Shown here: positions 27,142 to 35,563 of the stretch, piece after piece
How positions within the stretch are numbered: the stretch's first letter is position 1
How the letters are laid out: each line of letters opens with the position of its first letter
Assembly (NCBI GenBank): GCA_963677165.2
Contig: CAXXSX010000002.1
Location: 4,030,001 to 4,094,000, forward strand
From: JAFGXT01 sp963677165
Lineage (GTDB): Bacteria; Verrucomicrobiota; Lentisphaeria; Victivallales; SZUA-371
Length of the DNA: 64,000 nt
Reading direction: 5' to 3'
Program-made: the position numbers and the translations under genes
Notes under the pieces: generated by a model
The model's database searches: none
What the model was told of the DNA's origin: nothing
Seen by the model: the letters and a program-made list of their open reading frames with translations, nothing else

Positions 27142-27909
27142 TTACTTTGATATTGAAAAATTAATATCTTTGTATTCAATGGAATTTGAAGTTTTCTGTA
27201 TCTGCCCGGGAGTCAGTTTGGTATTCCTTTTACAAAAGCGGTTGAAAGTGTATACATCGGCAAAATTCATCTTTTCAGCAATCTCTGCAATGGTAAACTT
27301 CGAGTGTCTAAGATACGAAATTGCCAGTGATGTCCGTATGCGATCGATATATTGTTTTGGGGTTAGACAGAATGTCGCCTGGAATTTTGAGTTTAAACTG
27401 CTGGCGGAGCATTGAATATGTTCGCACAAGTCTGCAATGGTAATATAATGAAGAATATTTGTGTCAATATATTTTACCGCTTTTTCCATTATGGTGCTGT
27501 TCGTAATCATATTGGGTAAAACCGAGTTGATAAAAGCTTCGATGACCGGAGCGCAAATCTTATAGTCACTTTGCGGCAATGTCTCTCTGTCTTTAAAAAG
27601 GCCGTAAAGTGCTTCCAACAAAACGTCAGTATCCTTTGAACCTTTTGTGTAGGTTTGTTTTATCGCAGTCTGTTTTTTACATTCCAGTTTTATTGAATAA
27701 AAAGTACATTCGTCCTTATATTCAAAGCGATGCGAGCAGAATGGCGGAATTAATACAAAATTGCCCGGACCAAGATTCATTTTTCCTTCTTCTTCATAAA
27801 AAGCTGTTTTGCCGTGCAGAATCAGTTCCAGTTGCCAGTGGATATGGTAGTGGAAATGGTCATGCCTGTTTTGGCGTGAATCCCGCATGTAATATACAAT
27901 AGTGAACAT
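27142..27909 (-). CDS. AraC family transcriptional regulator
   Basis: The 255-residue product has an N-terminal cupin (about 15-90, HFHYHIHWQLELILHG, LGPGNFVLIPPFCSHRF). A C-terminal double helix-turn-helix contains TIADLCEHIQCSASSLNSKF and TIAEIAEKMNFADVYTFNRF, ending in TKLTPGQIQK. It is divergent from the beta-propeller gene that starts the second polysaccharide locus and is its likely activator. The 3' end converges on the glycosyltransferase gene with 17 bases between stops. Confidence 0.9.
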   Translation of the reverse strand: MFTIVYYMRDSRQNRHDHFHYHIHWQLELILHGKTAFYEEEGKMNLGPGNFVLIPPFCSHRFEYKDECTFYSIKLECKKQTAIKQTYTKGSKDTDVLLEALYGLFKDRETLPQSDYKICAPVIEAFINSVLPNMITNSTIMEKAVKYIDTNILHYITIADLCEHIQCSASSLNSKFQATFCLTPKQYIDRIRTSLAISYLRHSKFTIAEIAEKMNFADVYTFNRFCKRNTKLTPGQIQKTSNSIEYKDINFSISK

Positions 27910-27945
27910 TTGTTGATTTTGACAAAAAACTTGTTTGATTGAACA

Positions 27946-27974
27946 TTTACCTGATACTCTTGGGTTGCTATAAT
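27946..27974 (+). promoter_or_regulatory. Candidate promoter of the second polysaccharide locus
   Basis: TTTACC and TATAAT are separated by 17 bases. The -10 lies inside a CTATAATTATAG palindrome (27968-27979). The next start is at 28018. The weak -35 would suit activation by the divergent AraC regulator. Confidence 0.45.
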
Positions 27975-28017
27975 TATAGTATAAATGAAGGGGAATGCCA
28001 AATAAAAAAGTAATAAT

Positions 28018-29301
28018 ATGGATAATAATAATTTAAACAAAAACTTCAATCGTTTTTCGACTGGCGACAGTATTGTTCCCATATGGAATCTCACTCCTGA
28101 AGGTAGCGGTTATTTTCATCGTTTCTTTGACACTTGTCCGGTCAGCCCATCCGGGAGATATCTGGCTTTATTGAAAATGCCGTTCGAGGATCGTCCCCCG
28201 ATGCCAGGCGAGGAAGCCGCTATTGTTGTAATTGATCTGGAAAACGGGACAGAAAAGATTGTCGATCAGACAAAAGGCTGGGAATGCCAGCTTGGAGCCA
28301 ATATCAACTGGGGAGCAAGCGACGAAGTCCTGCTTTACAGCGATGTAGATACAGAGATCTGGCGGCCGCATTGCGTTCGACTGAATTTTTTCACAGGGGA
28401 AAGAAAAATTTTCGGTAAGGGGATTTATCATGTTTCTCCTGACGGTCAATGGATTGCGTGCTCTTCACCGGAATTGATGCGTCGTACCCAGCCCGGATAC
28501 GGGGTGATGATTCCGGAAGAAAACATCCGGCGTAATTACGGGCTGCGTGAGGATGACGGTGTTTATCTCACAAACGTTGAGACCGAAGAATGTAAACAGC
28601 TGATTTCAATTAAAGAAGTCGTTGAGCGAACACAGGCTCAAGTGAGTTATCCTGATCTGAAGCAGATGGAAAATTATATTTTTCATACGAAATGGAGTCC
28701 GGACGGTAGCCGTCTTCTGTTTTCACTGCGCAGTTATCCGAAGGATGATCAGACGCCGATGACAAGAATGAAGTATAACATGTTTTTTAACGTGTATACC
28801 ATAAAACCTGACGGAACTGAACTTTATAATGCCGTTTCCGATAAATATTGGGCGTTGGGGGGGCATCATATAAACTGGTTCCCAAACAGCCGTAAGCTGT
28901 CGATGAACCTGGGATTCAAGGAAGATGGAATTATGCGTTTGACCCAGGTGAACTACGATGGAACCGAATTGAAAATGATGATGGAGGAACCCATTGGATC
29001 GGGACACCCCACTATCCATCCTGACGGACGTTATCTGGCTACAGACGCATATCAGTTTGAACCAGTCACAAAGAATGATGGGACAGTTCCAATGCGGTTG
29101 ATCAACCTGGAAACCAGGGAGCAGCAGGTTCTTTTCAATATAGATGTTACTACCGAAGAACAGAGTAAATATATTGATCTCAGGGTGGATGCTCACCCGG
29201 TCTGGAGTCGTTGTGCCAGGTATTTATTATTTAACGGATTGGATGAAGCAAAAAAGAGACGGGTTTTTATTGCTGATGTTGATGAACTTGTTAACTCATG
29301 A
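28018..29301 (+). CDS. TolB/oligogalacturonate-lyase-like beta-propeller protein
   Basis: The 427-residue product lacks a signal peptide and shows repeated beta-propeller blades of the PD40/TolB type: VSPSGRYLALLKMP, VSPDGQWIACSSP, WSPDGSRLLFSLRSYP, IHPDGRYLATDAYQF and WSRCARYLLFNG. Long members of this fold include the cytoplasmic oligogalacturonate lyases (PL22), which act on unsaturated uronate dimers. That would fit the alginate-lyase-like gene downstream, but I cannot see the PL22 metal site clearly. It is the first gene of the locus controlled by the divergent AraC. No strong RBS is visible close to the ATG. Confidence 0.65.
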   Translation: MDNNNLNKNFNRFSTGDSIVPIWNLTPEGSGYFHRFFDTCPVSPSGRYLALLKMPFEDRPPMPGEEAAIVVIDLENGTEKIVDQTKGWECQLGANINWGASDEVLLYSDVDTEIWRPHCVRLNFFTGERKIFGKGIYHVSPDGQWIACSSPELMRRTQPGYGVMIPEENIRRNYGLREDDGVYLTNVETEECKQLISIKEVVERTQAQVSYPDLKQMENYIFHTKWSPDGSRLLFSLRSYPKDDQTPMTRMKYNMFFNVYTIKPDGTELYNAVSDKYWALGGHHINWFPNSRKLSMNLGFKEDGIMRLTQVNYDGTELKMMMEEPIGSGHPTIHPDGRYLATDAYQFEPVTKNDGTVPMRLINLETREQQVLFNIDVTTEEQSKYIDLRVDAHPVWSRCARYLLFNGLDEAKKRRVFIADVDELVNS

Positions 29302-29459
29302 AAATATGGTATTTTTCACCCCATTGGATAACTTTTAATCATTTAGGATCGTTTTACAGCTTTTTGCAGATGGAAATAAAATATTATATAATAAATGGCG
29401 TTGTTTTAATTGAAATTATCTAACGAATTTAATTCACAAATAAACAGGGAGAATGAAAA

Positions 29460-30197
29460 ATGAAGAGATCGGGAAAAGAAAAGGGTTTCACACTCATCGA
29501 ACTCCTCGTGGTGATCGCGATCATTGCGATTCTGGCGGCAATTCTTTTGCCTGCCATGGGCAAAGCAAGAAATAAGGCACGGGCAATTAATTGTGTATCA
29601 AATCTTAAACAGCTCGGACTGACTTTCTGTATGTACGCGGATGACAGCGATGGATATCTTATGCTAAATCGTGACCTGACATCATGGTGTGTAACATATA
29701 TTGCTAATGATTATCTGGCAAATAAGCCGGCGTTATTTCGTTGTACCCAAACACCTCCTCAACTGCAGGTAGACAGCGGCACATCGCTTATGACGGAAGG
29801 CGACAACCGTAAATGGACTTATGCAATGCGTGGTTCCGGAAATGCTTTGGAAGCCAACGTCAGAACGGCATATCAATACGATGGTTCAAATTGGAGGCAT
29901 TTTCTGATAACAAAAAAAGTGAATAATCCTTCCCGTTTTTTTAATATTGGAGATTCCTCTCTTACTACAGAAAGAAAACAATACCATACAGTGTATCCGT
30001 TTAAATCCTCTGGCGGCGCTTTTTTCTTCCCCGCATACGATGGTACAATCAATGCCGGATTTCTGGATGGACATGCAGAAGGTGTTCGTCAGGATGACTT
30101 TCCAAGTGTTTTTGAGCATTCTGTTTATGCGGCCAATAAATGGATCTATTATTTAGACAGATATGGTGTTATTCGGTCTGCCAAAGTAAATCAATAG
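29460..30197 (+). CDS. Pseudopilin-like protein with type II prepilin leader (second locus)
   Basis: The 245-residue product starts MKRSGKEKGFTLIELLVVIA with cleavage expected after the G before FTLIE, followed by ILAAILLPAMGKARNKARA. It contains AGFLDGHAEGV near the C-terminus, the same H/DG-type motif as the pseudopilin at 8921-9607. GGGAG precedes the ATG. Like its counterpart, it stands at the head of a set of carbohydrate-degrading genes and has no secretion genes nearby. Confidence 0.88.
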   Translation: MKRSGKEKGFTLIELLVVIAIIAILAAILLPAMGKARNKARAINCVSNLKQLGLTFCMYADDSDGYLMLNRDLTSWCVTYIANDYLANKPALFRCTQTPPQLQVDSGTSLMTEGDNRKWTYAMRGSGNALEANVRTAYQYDGSNWRHFLITKKVNNPSRFFNIGDSSLTTERKQYHTVYPFKSSGGAFFFPAYDGTINAGFLDGHAEGVRQDDFPSVFEHSVYAANKWIYYLDRYGVIRSAKVNQ

Positions 30198-30302
30198 TTC
30201 ATATTAAATCTAAATTAAGTCTAAATTATTAAGTACTGAATAACCTCTGGGCGGAGCCTGTGGGGGACGGGACGTTTTTACCCGGCACATCTTAAATATT
30301 TC

Positions 30303-30357
30303 CGTTTCTATAGCGCGCGTAGATTGAAGCGGAACTAACGCAATCCGTATTACGGAT
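30303..30357 (-). repeat. Intergenic repeat, copy C (reverse orientation)
   Basis: Read on the minus strand it starts with the palindrome ATCCGTA-A-TACGGAT and continues with TGCGTTAGTTCCGCT. About 24 of the first 30 positions match copy B; the middle is shorter, then AAACGGA closes it. It lies between the pseudopilin and the alginate-lyase-like gene. Confidence 0.5.
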
Positions 30358-30377
30358 GAAAAATGAGGTTCTATTAT

Positions 30378-31595
30378 ATGTTGAAAAACAAAATTATTTT
30401 ATCACTTATAGTTACCGTTGGTGTTTCGACGTGTTATGCCGATAATATCCTGTATTCCCAGAAACGCCTGGACCAGGTAAAGCAGGAGTTGAAAAGTAAC
30501 GGAAGCGATATCAAGGCATCGTTGGGTAAATTAAGAAAAAATGAAAGCAAAGCTCTTAATCGCGGACCGTTATCTGTGATGAATAAAACCGGTATGCCGC
30601 CGAGTAAAAACAAGCACGATTATATGTCTGTCGGCAAATACTGGTGGCCCAACCCTAAAAAGCCGGATGGTCTGCCGTATATACGCAAAGACGGAAAAAC
30701 CAACCCGGCGATCATGAAGGGGCTGACGGATCAGAGGGATTTGGTGTTTATGGCAGGCGATATGGGACAAATGGCTTTGTTGTATTCCATTACTGGGGAA
30801 GATAAGTATGCTGCCAAATGTGCTTCAATTATCAAAACATGGTTTTTGGATCCGGAAACCTGTATGAATCCAAACTTGAAATACGCTCAGGCCGTTCCTG
30901 GACGAAGCGGCGGCAGGATCTATGGTATTATCGATTTTACTGGAACTGCCGTTAGACTGGTTGACGTTCTCGCTCTGATCAAGGACTCTCCGCATTGGAC
31001 GGAAAAAGATGACAAGCAGATAAAAGCCTGGATGAAGAAATATATTGCCTGGTTAACTTCGCCTCAAACTTCCCAGGCGGCCTGGAAGCTTAAAAATAAT
31101 ATCGCAACCTGGTATTATGCGCAGTTGATTGCGTTGCATTATTATGTCGGTAATGATTGTCAGGCCAAAGAGCTGATAAAACGGACTGCTGCCAGACTGA
31201 TGCGGATTCAGTTTAAACCAGACGGTTCACAGCCACTTGAACTCAAGCGTACTTCAAAGGTCGGTTATTCTGTTATGAACCTGAAAGGATGGGCTGTGAT
31301 TTCATCAATTGCGAAGCACTATAATATTGATTTGTGGAACTATCCTTCTTCAGCGAATTCAACTCTTAAAAAGGGATTGGCATATCTTGTTCAGAGACCT
31401 AAAAATAAAAAAGATGCCGGAAGAGTTGTTGAAATTTTATATTTATTTCAGGGAATTACCGGGGATAATAACCTGCAGGAAATGATGAAATCTGTTAAAA
31501 AAGTAGATGTCGATAAACATATTAAAGAAAATATTTTATATTTAATTACTTCCAAACCAGCAGAGAAGCAATATTGTGAAATCGTTCAAGATTGA
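30378..31595 (+). CDS. Secreted alginate-lyase-family protein
   Basis: The 405-residue product has a signal peptide (MLKNKIILSLIVTVGVSTCY). The helical toroid typical of the PF05426 alginate lyase family (PL5-like) contains the hallmark DYMSVGKYWWPNPKKPDGLP, followed by a YIRKDGKTNP block, and KYAQAVPGRSGGRIYGIID. These enzymes cleave uronate-rich polysaccharides in the periplasm; family relatives of unknown specificity are common. The ATG at 30378 has TGAGG nine bases upstream and fits the signal peptide better than the in-frame ATG at 30363. It follows the pseudopilin and precedes a solute-binding protein. Confidence 0.88.
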   Translation: MLKNKIILSLIVTVGVSTCYADNILYSQKRLDQVKQELKSNGSDIKASLGKLRKNESKALNRGPLSVMNKTGMPPSKNKHDYMSVGKYWWPNPKKPDGLPYIRKDGKTNPAIMKGLTDQRDLVFMAGDMGQMALLYSITGEDKYAAKCASIIKTWFLDPETCMNPNLKYAQAVPGRSGGRIYGIIDFTGTAVRLVDVLALIKDSPHWTEKDDKQIKAWMKKYIAWLTSPQTSQAAWKLKNNIATWYYAQLIALHYYVGNDCQAKELIKRTAARLMRIQFKPDGSQPLELKRTSKVGYSVMNLKGWAVISSIAKHYNIDLWNYPSSANSTLKKGLAYLVQRPKNKKDAGRVVEILYLFQGITGDNNLQEMMKSVKKVDVDKHIKENILYLITSKPAEKQYCEIVQD

Positions 31596-31632
31596 GGGAA
31601 TCGTGTTAAATGTGGTATAAGGGGTAAGATTA

Positions 31633-33123
31633 ATGAGTAAAAGCAGGTTTACAATAATCATCATCATTTCAGCTCTGGTAGTTATGACCGTTGCAGCTGA
31701 GTTGCTTATACCGTCCAAGGTGGATGATGGTAAGACTCATATTATCTGGGTTTCGGGAAATGATCCGAATAAGCAGTTGGTTGCGGAGATGTTTAACAAA
31801 GCGTCTGCTGACACTGCTGTAACATTGGACGCTGATAATGGCGGAACGACTAAAACCCTTGTTCAGTGTACGGCCGGTATTGGTGGAGATGTCATTGACT
31901 TGATCTGTGAAATGAACATTCAGACCTATCGGAATGCCGGAGTGTTGAGGAAACTGGATGACAAGGCAAAAACCTATGGGTTTTCCCTTGATACATTAAA
32001 CGAACAGGTCCGAAAACTATGCACGGTTGAAATGATCGATGGCAAGGGGAATGTTAACTCCGGGCAGTATACTTATCCTGCCACGGTAGATAACGACTTC
32101 ATTATTTACAACAAAGCATTGTTTGATAAATACGGAGTCCCTTATCCGTCCGAGGATTTAACTTGGAGGGAATACATCGAAATTGCGAAAAAACTTACCG
32201 TTTACAAGAAGCCTGGAGATATGGTTCCAGAAGTTTTCGGCGCGATTGGAGCCGCCGGGAACTTTATGATCATTCTTTGGGAAAAAGGCGGTGATATGTT
32301 TAAGGATAATGGTACTGCCAGTGGATTTGACACTCCGGAAGCCTTTGAAGCGTTGAAATTTTATCGTGATTTGTTTTGTAAGTATAAAGCTGAGCCCACT
32401 AGTGCGGTAAAATCCGGCGTGCAGACCGCTGGGACCGGTTCTGTATCGTCATCTTCAAGCCATGCGTGGCTGGGGTGCGGGAAGGTGGCTATGGTATGGG
32501 GGGGACGCTGGTTTTTAAAGGAGCTCAGGGTGTATGCCGATTATAATAAAAAGTTGAAAGCGCGTTGGGAAAAAGACAATCCGGGAAAAACATGGCCCAG
32601 GGTCGGATTGAGTTACGGAGCCTGTCAGGTTCCGCGTTTTCGTAACTCGAAACGTTATAATATGACTTACACTGGACGGACGGTTGGCATCAATTCTAAA
32701 ACCCGGCACGAGAAGTCTTCGCTTGAATTTCTGGGGTATTTTGCTTCCCCGGAATACAACCGTTTTATCTGTAGAATCAGCGGTGCCAAGCCTCCAAATA
32801 AAAAATACTGGAAACCCGAATTTTTCTATAACCCGGATTACCCGGAAGAAAAACCGGTTCATGATATGAGTTTGAAGGCAGTTAAAAGCGGCAGGTGCAT
32901 GCAGCGAAGCCTTTTTATCGAAACTGCAACAGCGCAGCGAATACTAGACAGTGCTTTAGCAATAATATCAGTCAGAAAAGACATCTCTGACGACGAATTA
33001 AAGAAAATTGCACAGGGAATCGCAGATAAAACCAATGCAACTATTGCACGTCGAATAAAAAGGGATAAGAATCTCAAACGAGTCTATGATCAACGTCGTA
33101 AGCAAGCGAAAGACGCTGATTGA
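31633..33123 (+). CDS. ABC-type sugar solute-binding protein (family 1)
   Basis: The 496-residue product has an N-terminal signal/anchor (about 5-25), then a type II binding-protein fold with HIIWVSGNDPNKQLVAEMFN and DFIIYNKALFDKYGVPYPSE, the common SBP_bac_1 signature for carbohydrate binding. It is longer than usual, with a lysine- and arginine-rich C-terminal helix of about 60 residues. It lies between the alginate-lyase-like and GH2 genes. No permease or ATPase gene is present in the locus, so it must use a shared transporter or act as a binding protein only. AAGGGG precedes the start. Confidence 0.85.
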   Translation: MSKSRFTIIIIISALVVMTVAAELLIPSKVDDGKTHIIWVSGNDPNKQLVAEMFNKASADTAVTLDADNGGTTKTLVQCTAGIGGDVIDLICEMNIQTYRNAGVLRKLDDKAKTYGFSLDTLNEQVRKLCTVEMIDGKGNVNSGQYTYPATVDNDFIIYNKALFDKYGVPYPSEDLTWREYIEIAKKLTVYKKPGDMVPEVFGAIGAAGNFMIILWEKGGDMFKDNGTASGFDTPEAFEALKFYRDLFCKYKAEPTSAVKSGVQTAGTGSVSSSSSHAWLGCGKVAMVWGGRWFLKELRVYADYNKKLKARWEKDNPGKTWPRVGLSYGACQVPRFRNSKRYNMTYTGRTVGINSKTRHEKSSLEFLGYFASPEYNRFICRISGAKPPNKKYWKPEFFYNPDYPEEKPVHDMSLKAVKSGRCMQRSLFIETATAQRILDSALAIISVRKDISDDELKKIAQGIADKTNATIARRIKRDKNLKRVYDQRRKQAKDAD

Positions 33124-33172
33124 TTCTTTCGCGTTAACTTACATTTTGTAACTTATTAAGGATTTTTTCAAA

Positions 33173-35545
33173 GTGAATGAAATAATACCATTGTGTAAAG
33201 ATTGGCTTTTCGGATTTGCTGAAAATGTTACCGCGGAGATGATGGCCTATGGAAATTCTATCTTCTTCAACGATGAGACAAGAATATGGCAGAAAGCCGG
33301 AAATCACGGGTTGAGCAAAGCTGGAAATCCACAGACTGCCCAGTGGGACAAGGTTAATATTCCAGATGATTTTGTTATCCGTGGTAGTTTTTCTTCTGAT
33401 GCAAATTGGAAGACTGGTTCACTGAAAGGCGGTCAAGCCTGGTATTTGAAGGATTTTGAGCTTGAGGATGAGGATTTTGGAAAATCAATAATTATTGAAT
33501 TCGATGGCGTATACCGTAACAGTCAGATATTTGTTAATGGACATTTTATTGGACGTCGACTCAGTGGCTACAGTTCCTTTGCATACGATATTACCGACGT
33601 GTGCCAGTATGGCAAAGAGTTGAATCGAGTGGCTGTATTTGCAGATGCGACAGAAAGTGAGCAATGGAGTTATGAAGGAGGAGGAATATATCGCGAGGTC
33701 AGGCTGGTAAAAAAAGCACCGGTTTACATAACAAGTTGGGGTATTGATATTAAACCCGATGCACAAACCGGAGAACTTCATATTGATGTAACGTTGTGCA
33801 GTAATCTTTATGATGAAACAAATGCTAGAGTTTCCTGCCGTATTGCAGGGCCGGACGGAGAAGTGGTTGCTTGGGCTGAAAATTCACAGATGGTTGAAGC
33901 TAGAGCTTCTGCTGTTGTTGGTTTTGAATGTAAAATCAAAAATCCTTGCTTATGGTCAGTTGAAAAGCCCACTCTTTATACAGCGGAATTTTATATTAAC
34001 GAGTTAGGAGCCGGTATAGAAAATTTTGGATTCAGAAGTATTGAGTTTGATTCCCAAACAGGTTTTTATCTAAATGGGATAAATATGAAGCTAAAAGGTG
34101 TGTGTTGCCATCAGGATCATGGCGGTGTTGGAATTGCAGTCCCTCCGGCTCTCCAGGAGTGGCGCATAAAACGCCTCAAAGAATTAGGGTGTAATGCTAT
34201 ACGGACAAGTCATAATATGCCGGACCCGGCTCTGCTAGATGCGTGTGACAGGCTCGGCATGCTGGTAATGGATGAAATACGTTTGCCGGGCTGTGCGGAA
34301 GAGCTGAAGCGGGATCTTTGTGATCTTGTAAAACGCGACCGCAATCATCCCTCGGTAATTCTCTGGAGTCTGGGGAATGAGGAACCATTGCAAAACCAGA
34401 TAACTGGAGTCAACCTGTTTCGGTCAATGCAGCAGATTGTTAAAAAACTTGATCCATCCAGACCCACAACTTATGCACAAAATGGTCTGTGGATTGATGA
34501 TATTGATTTTCATGAGGAACATAATTTTCATTTTGACGTGTTTGGCGCCAACTATCGCAGTGGACAAAAAAGTGAAAATTATGACTTGATGCATGAGAAG
34601 TATCCGAATTGGCCGATGCTTGGAACTGAAACCTTTGGAGGAATGTCTACGCGAGGACTTTATGAAATGGATAAATCCAATATTCCGCTGGAATATCCGT
34701 TAAGTGACATCTTTGGAGACGAATGTTGGCGCGACAAAGAACATAAATGGTATGCGAGTGCCTATGGAGGAACATTTACCCCGTGGGGATATGAGATTGA
34801 GGAGACATGGAGCGATTGTGTAAAACGCCCTTTTATGGCAGGTACATTCATATGGACAGGTTTTGATTATCGAGGAGAGACTTTACCATATGGATGGCCT
34901 GCCGTAATAACCCGGTTTGGTGTTTTGGATATTTGCGGATTTTATAAAGAGATTGCCCACTACCTGCGTAGTTGGTGGCGTCCGGAAGAACCGCATATTT
35001 TCATTATGCCACACTGGAATTGGCATGAGAGGGCGGGGGAGGATATTAGGGTTTGGTGTTATAGCAATAGTAATCAAGTGGAACTTTTCCTGAATGGAGA
35101 AAGTTTGGGACGTAAGGATATGCCCAAAAACTATCGCTTGGAGTGGATGGTTCCATATGTAGCTGGAGAGTTGAAAGCGGTTGGTTATGATCCCAATGGC
35201 TCGGAAGTTGTTTCAACTGCACGCCGAACTGCCAGTGTTCCTGTAAAGATCAGTCTGGAAAAAAATACGCTTAAGGATATTATAATTGTTAATACGAGAG
35301 TTGAAGATTCGTTTGGAGAACTATGTCCGCGTGCTGATGATCAGATTATATTTAAGGTAACCGGACCAGCTGAAATTCTTGGTGCCGGGAATGGAAATCC
35401 TTTGAGTCATGAACCCGAACGTTTTTCTAATAAGCGGCATGCATATCACGGGCTTTGCCAAATTATTTTGCAGCGAACAGGGGCAGGGGATGTGACGGTT
35501 GAAGCATCGGCATTGAAACTTAAATCTTCCCGAATAGAAGTTTAA
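33173..35545 (+). CDS. GH2 family glycoside hydrolase (beta-galactosidase/glucuronidase type)
   Basis: The 790-residue product follows the GH2 plan: sugar-binding jelly-roll (about 1-180, WYLKDFELEDED, VNGHFIGRRLSGYSSFAYDI), Ig-like domain (about 185-290), TIM barrel (about 295-600) and C-terminal beta domains. The barrel has KGVCCHQDHGGVG, WSLGNEE (acid/base E403) and MLGTETFGG (nucleophile E485). There is no signal peptide, so it acts in the cytoplasm on imported oligosaccharides. It starts with GTG at 33173; AAGGA lies about 15 bases upstream, rather far. It is 18 bases before the GH43 gene. Confidence 0.9.
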   Translation: MNEIIPLCKDWLFGFAENVTAEMMAYGNSIFFNDETRIWQKAGNHGLSKAGNPQTAQWDKVNIPDDFVIRGSFSSDANWKTGSLKGGQAWYLKDFELEDEDFGKSIIIEFDGVYRNSQIFVNGHFIGRRLSGYSSFAYDITDVCQYGKELNRVAVFADATESEQWSYEGGGIYREVRLVKKAPVYITSWGIDIKPDAQTGELHIDVTLCSNLYDETNARVSCRIAGPDGEVVAWAENSQMVEARASAVVGFECKIKNPCLWSVEKPTLYTAEFYINELGAGIENFGFRSIEFDSQTGFYLNGINMKLKGVCCHQDHGGVGIAVPPALQEWRIKRLKELGCNAIRTSHNMPDPALLDACDRLGMLVMDEIRLPGCAEELKRDLCDLVKRDRNHPSVILWSLGNEEPLQNQITGVNLFRSMQQIVKKLDPSRPTTYAQNGLWIDDIDFHEEHNFHFDVFGANYRSGQKSENYDLMHEKYPNWPMLGTETFGGMSTRGLYEMDKSNIPLEYPLSDIFGDECWRDKEHKWYASAYGGTFTPWGYEIEETWSDCVKRPFMAGTFIWTGFDYRGETLPYGWPAVITRFGVLDICGFYKEIAHYLRSWWRPEEPHIFIMPHWNWHERAGEDIRVWCYSNSNQVELFLNGESLGRKDMPKNYRLEWMVPYVAGELKAVGYDPNGSEVVSTARRTASVPVKISLEKNTLKDIIIVNTRVEDSFGELCPRADDQIIFKVTGPAEILGAGNGNPLSHEPERFSNKRHAYHGLCQIILQRTGAGDVTVEASALKLKSSRIEV

Positions 35546-35563
35546 ATCTGCGAATAAAAGGTT

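Noticed and set aside
29299..29319. AT-rich hairpin at the beta-propeller stop
   Set aside because: AT-only stem without a T tract; probably chance.
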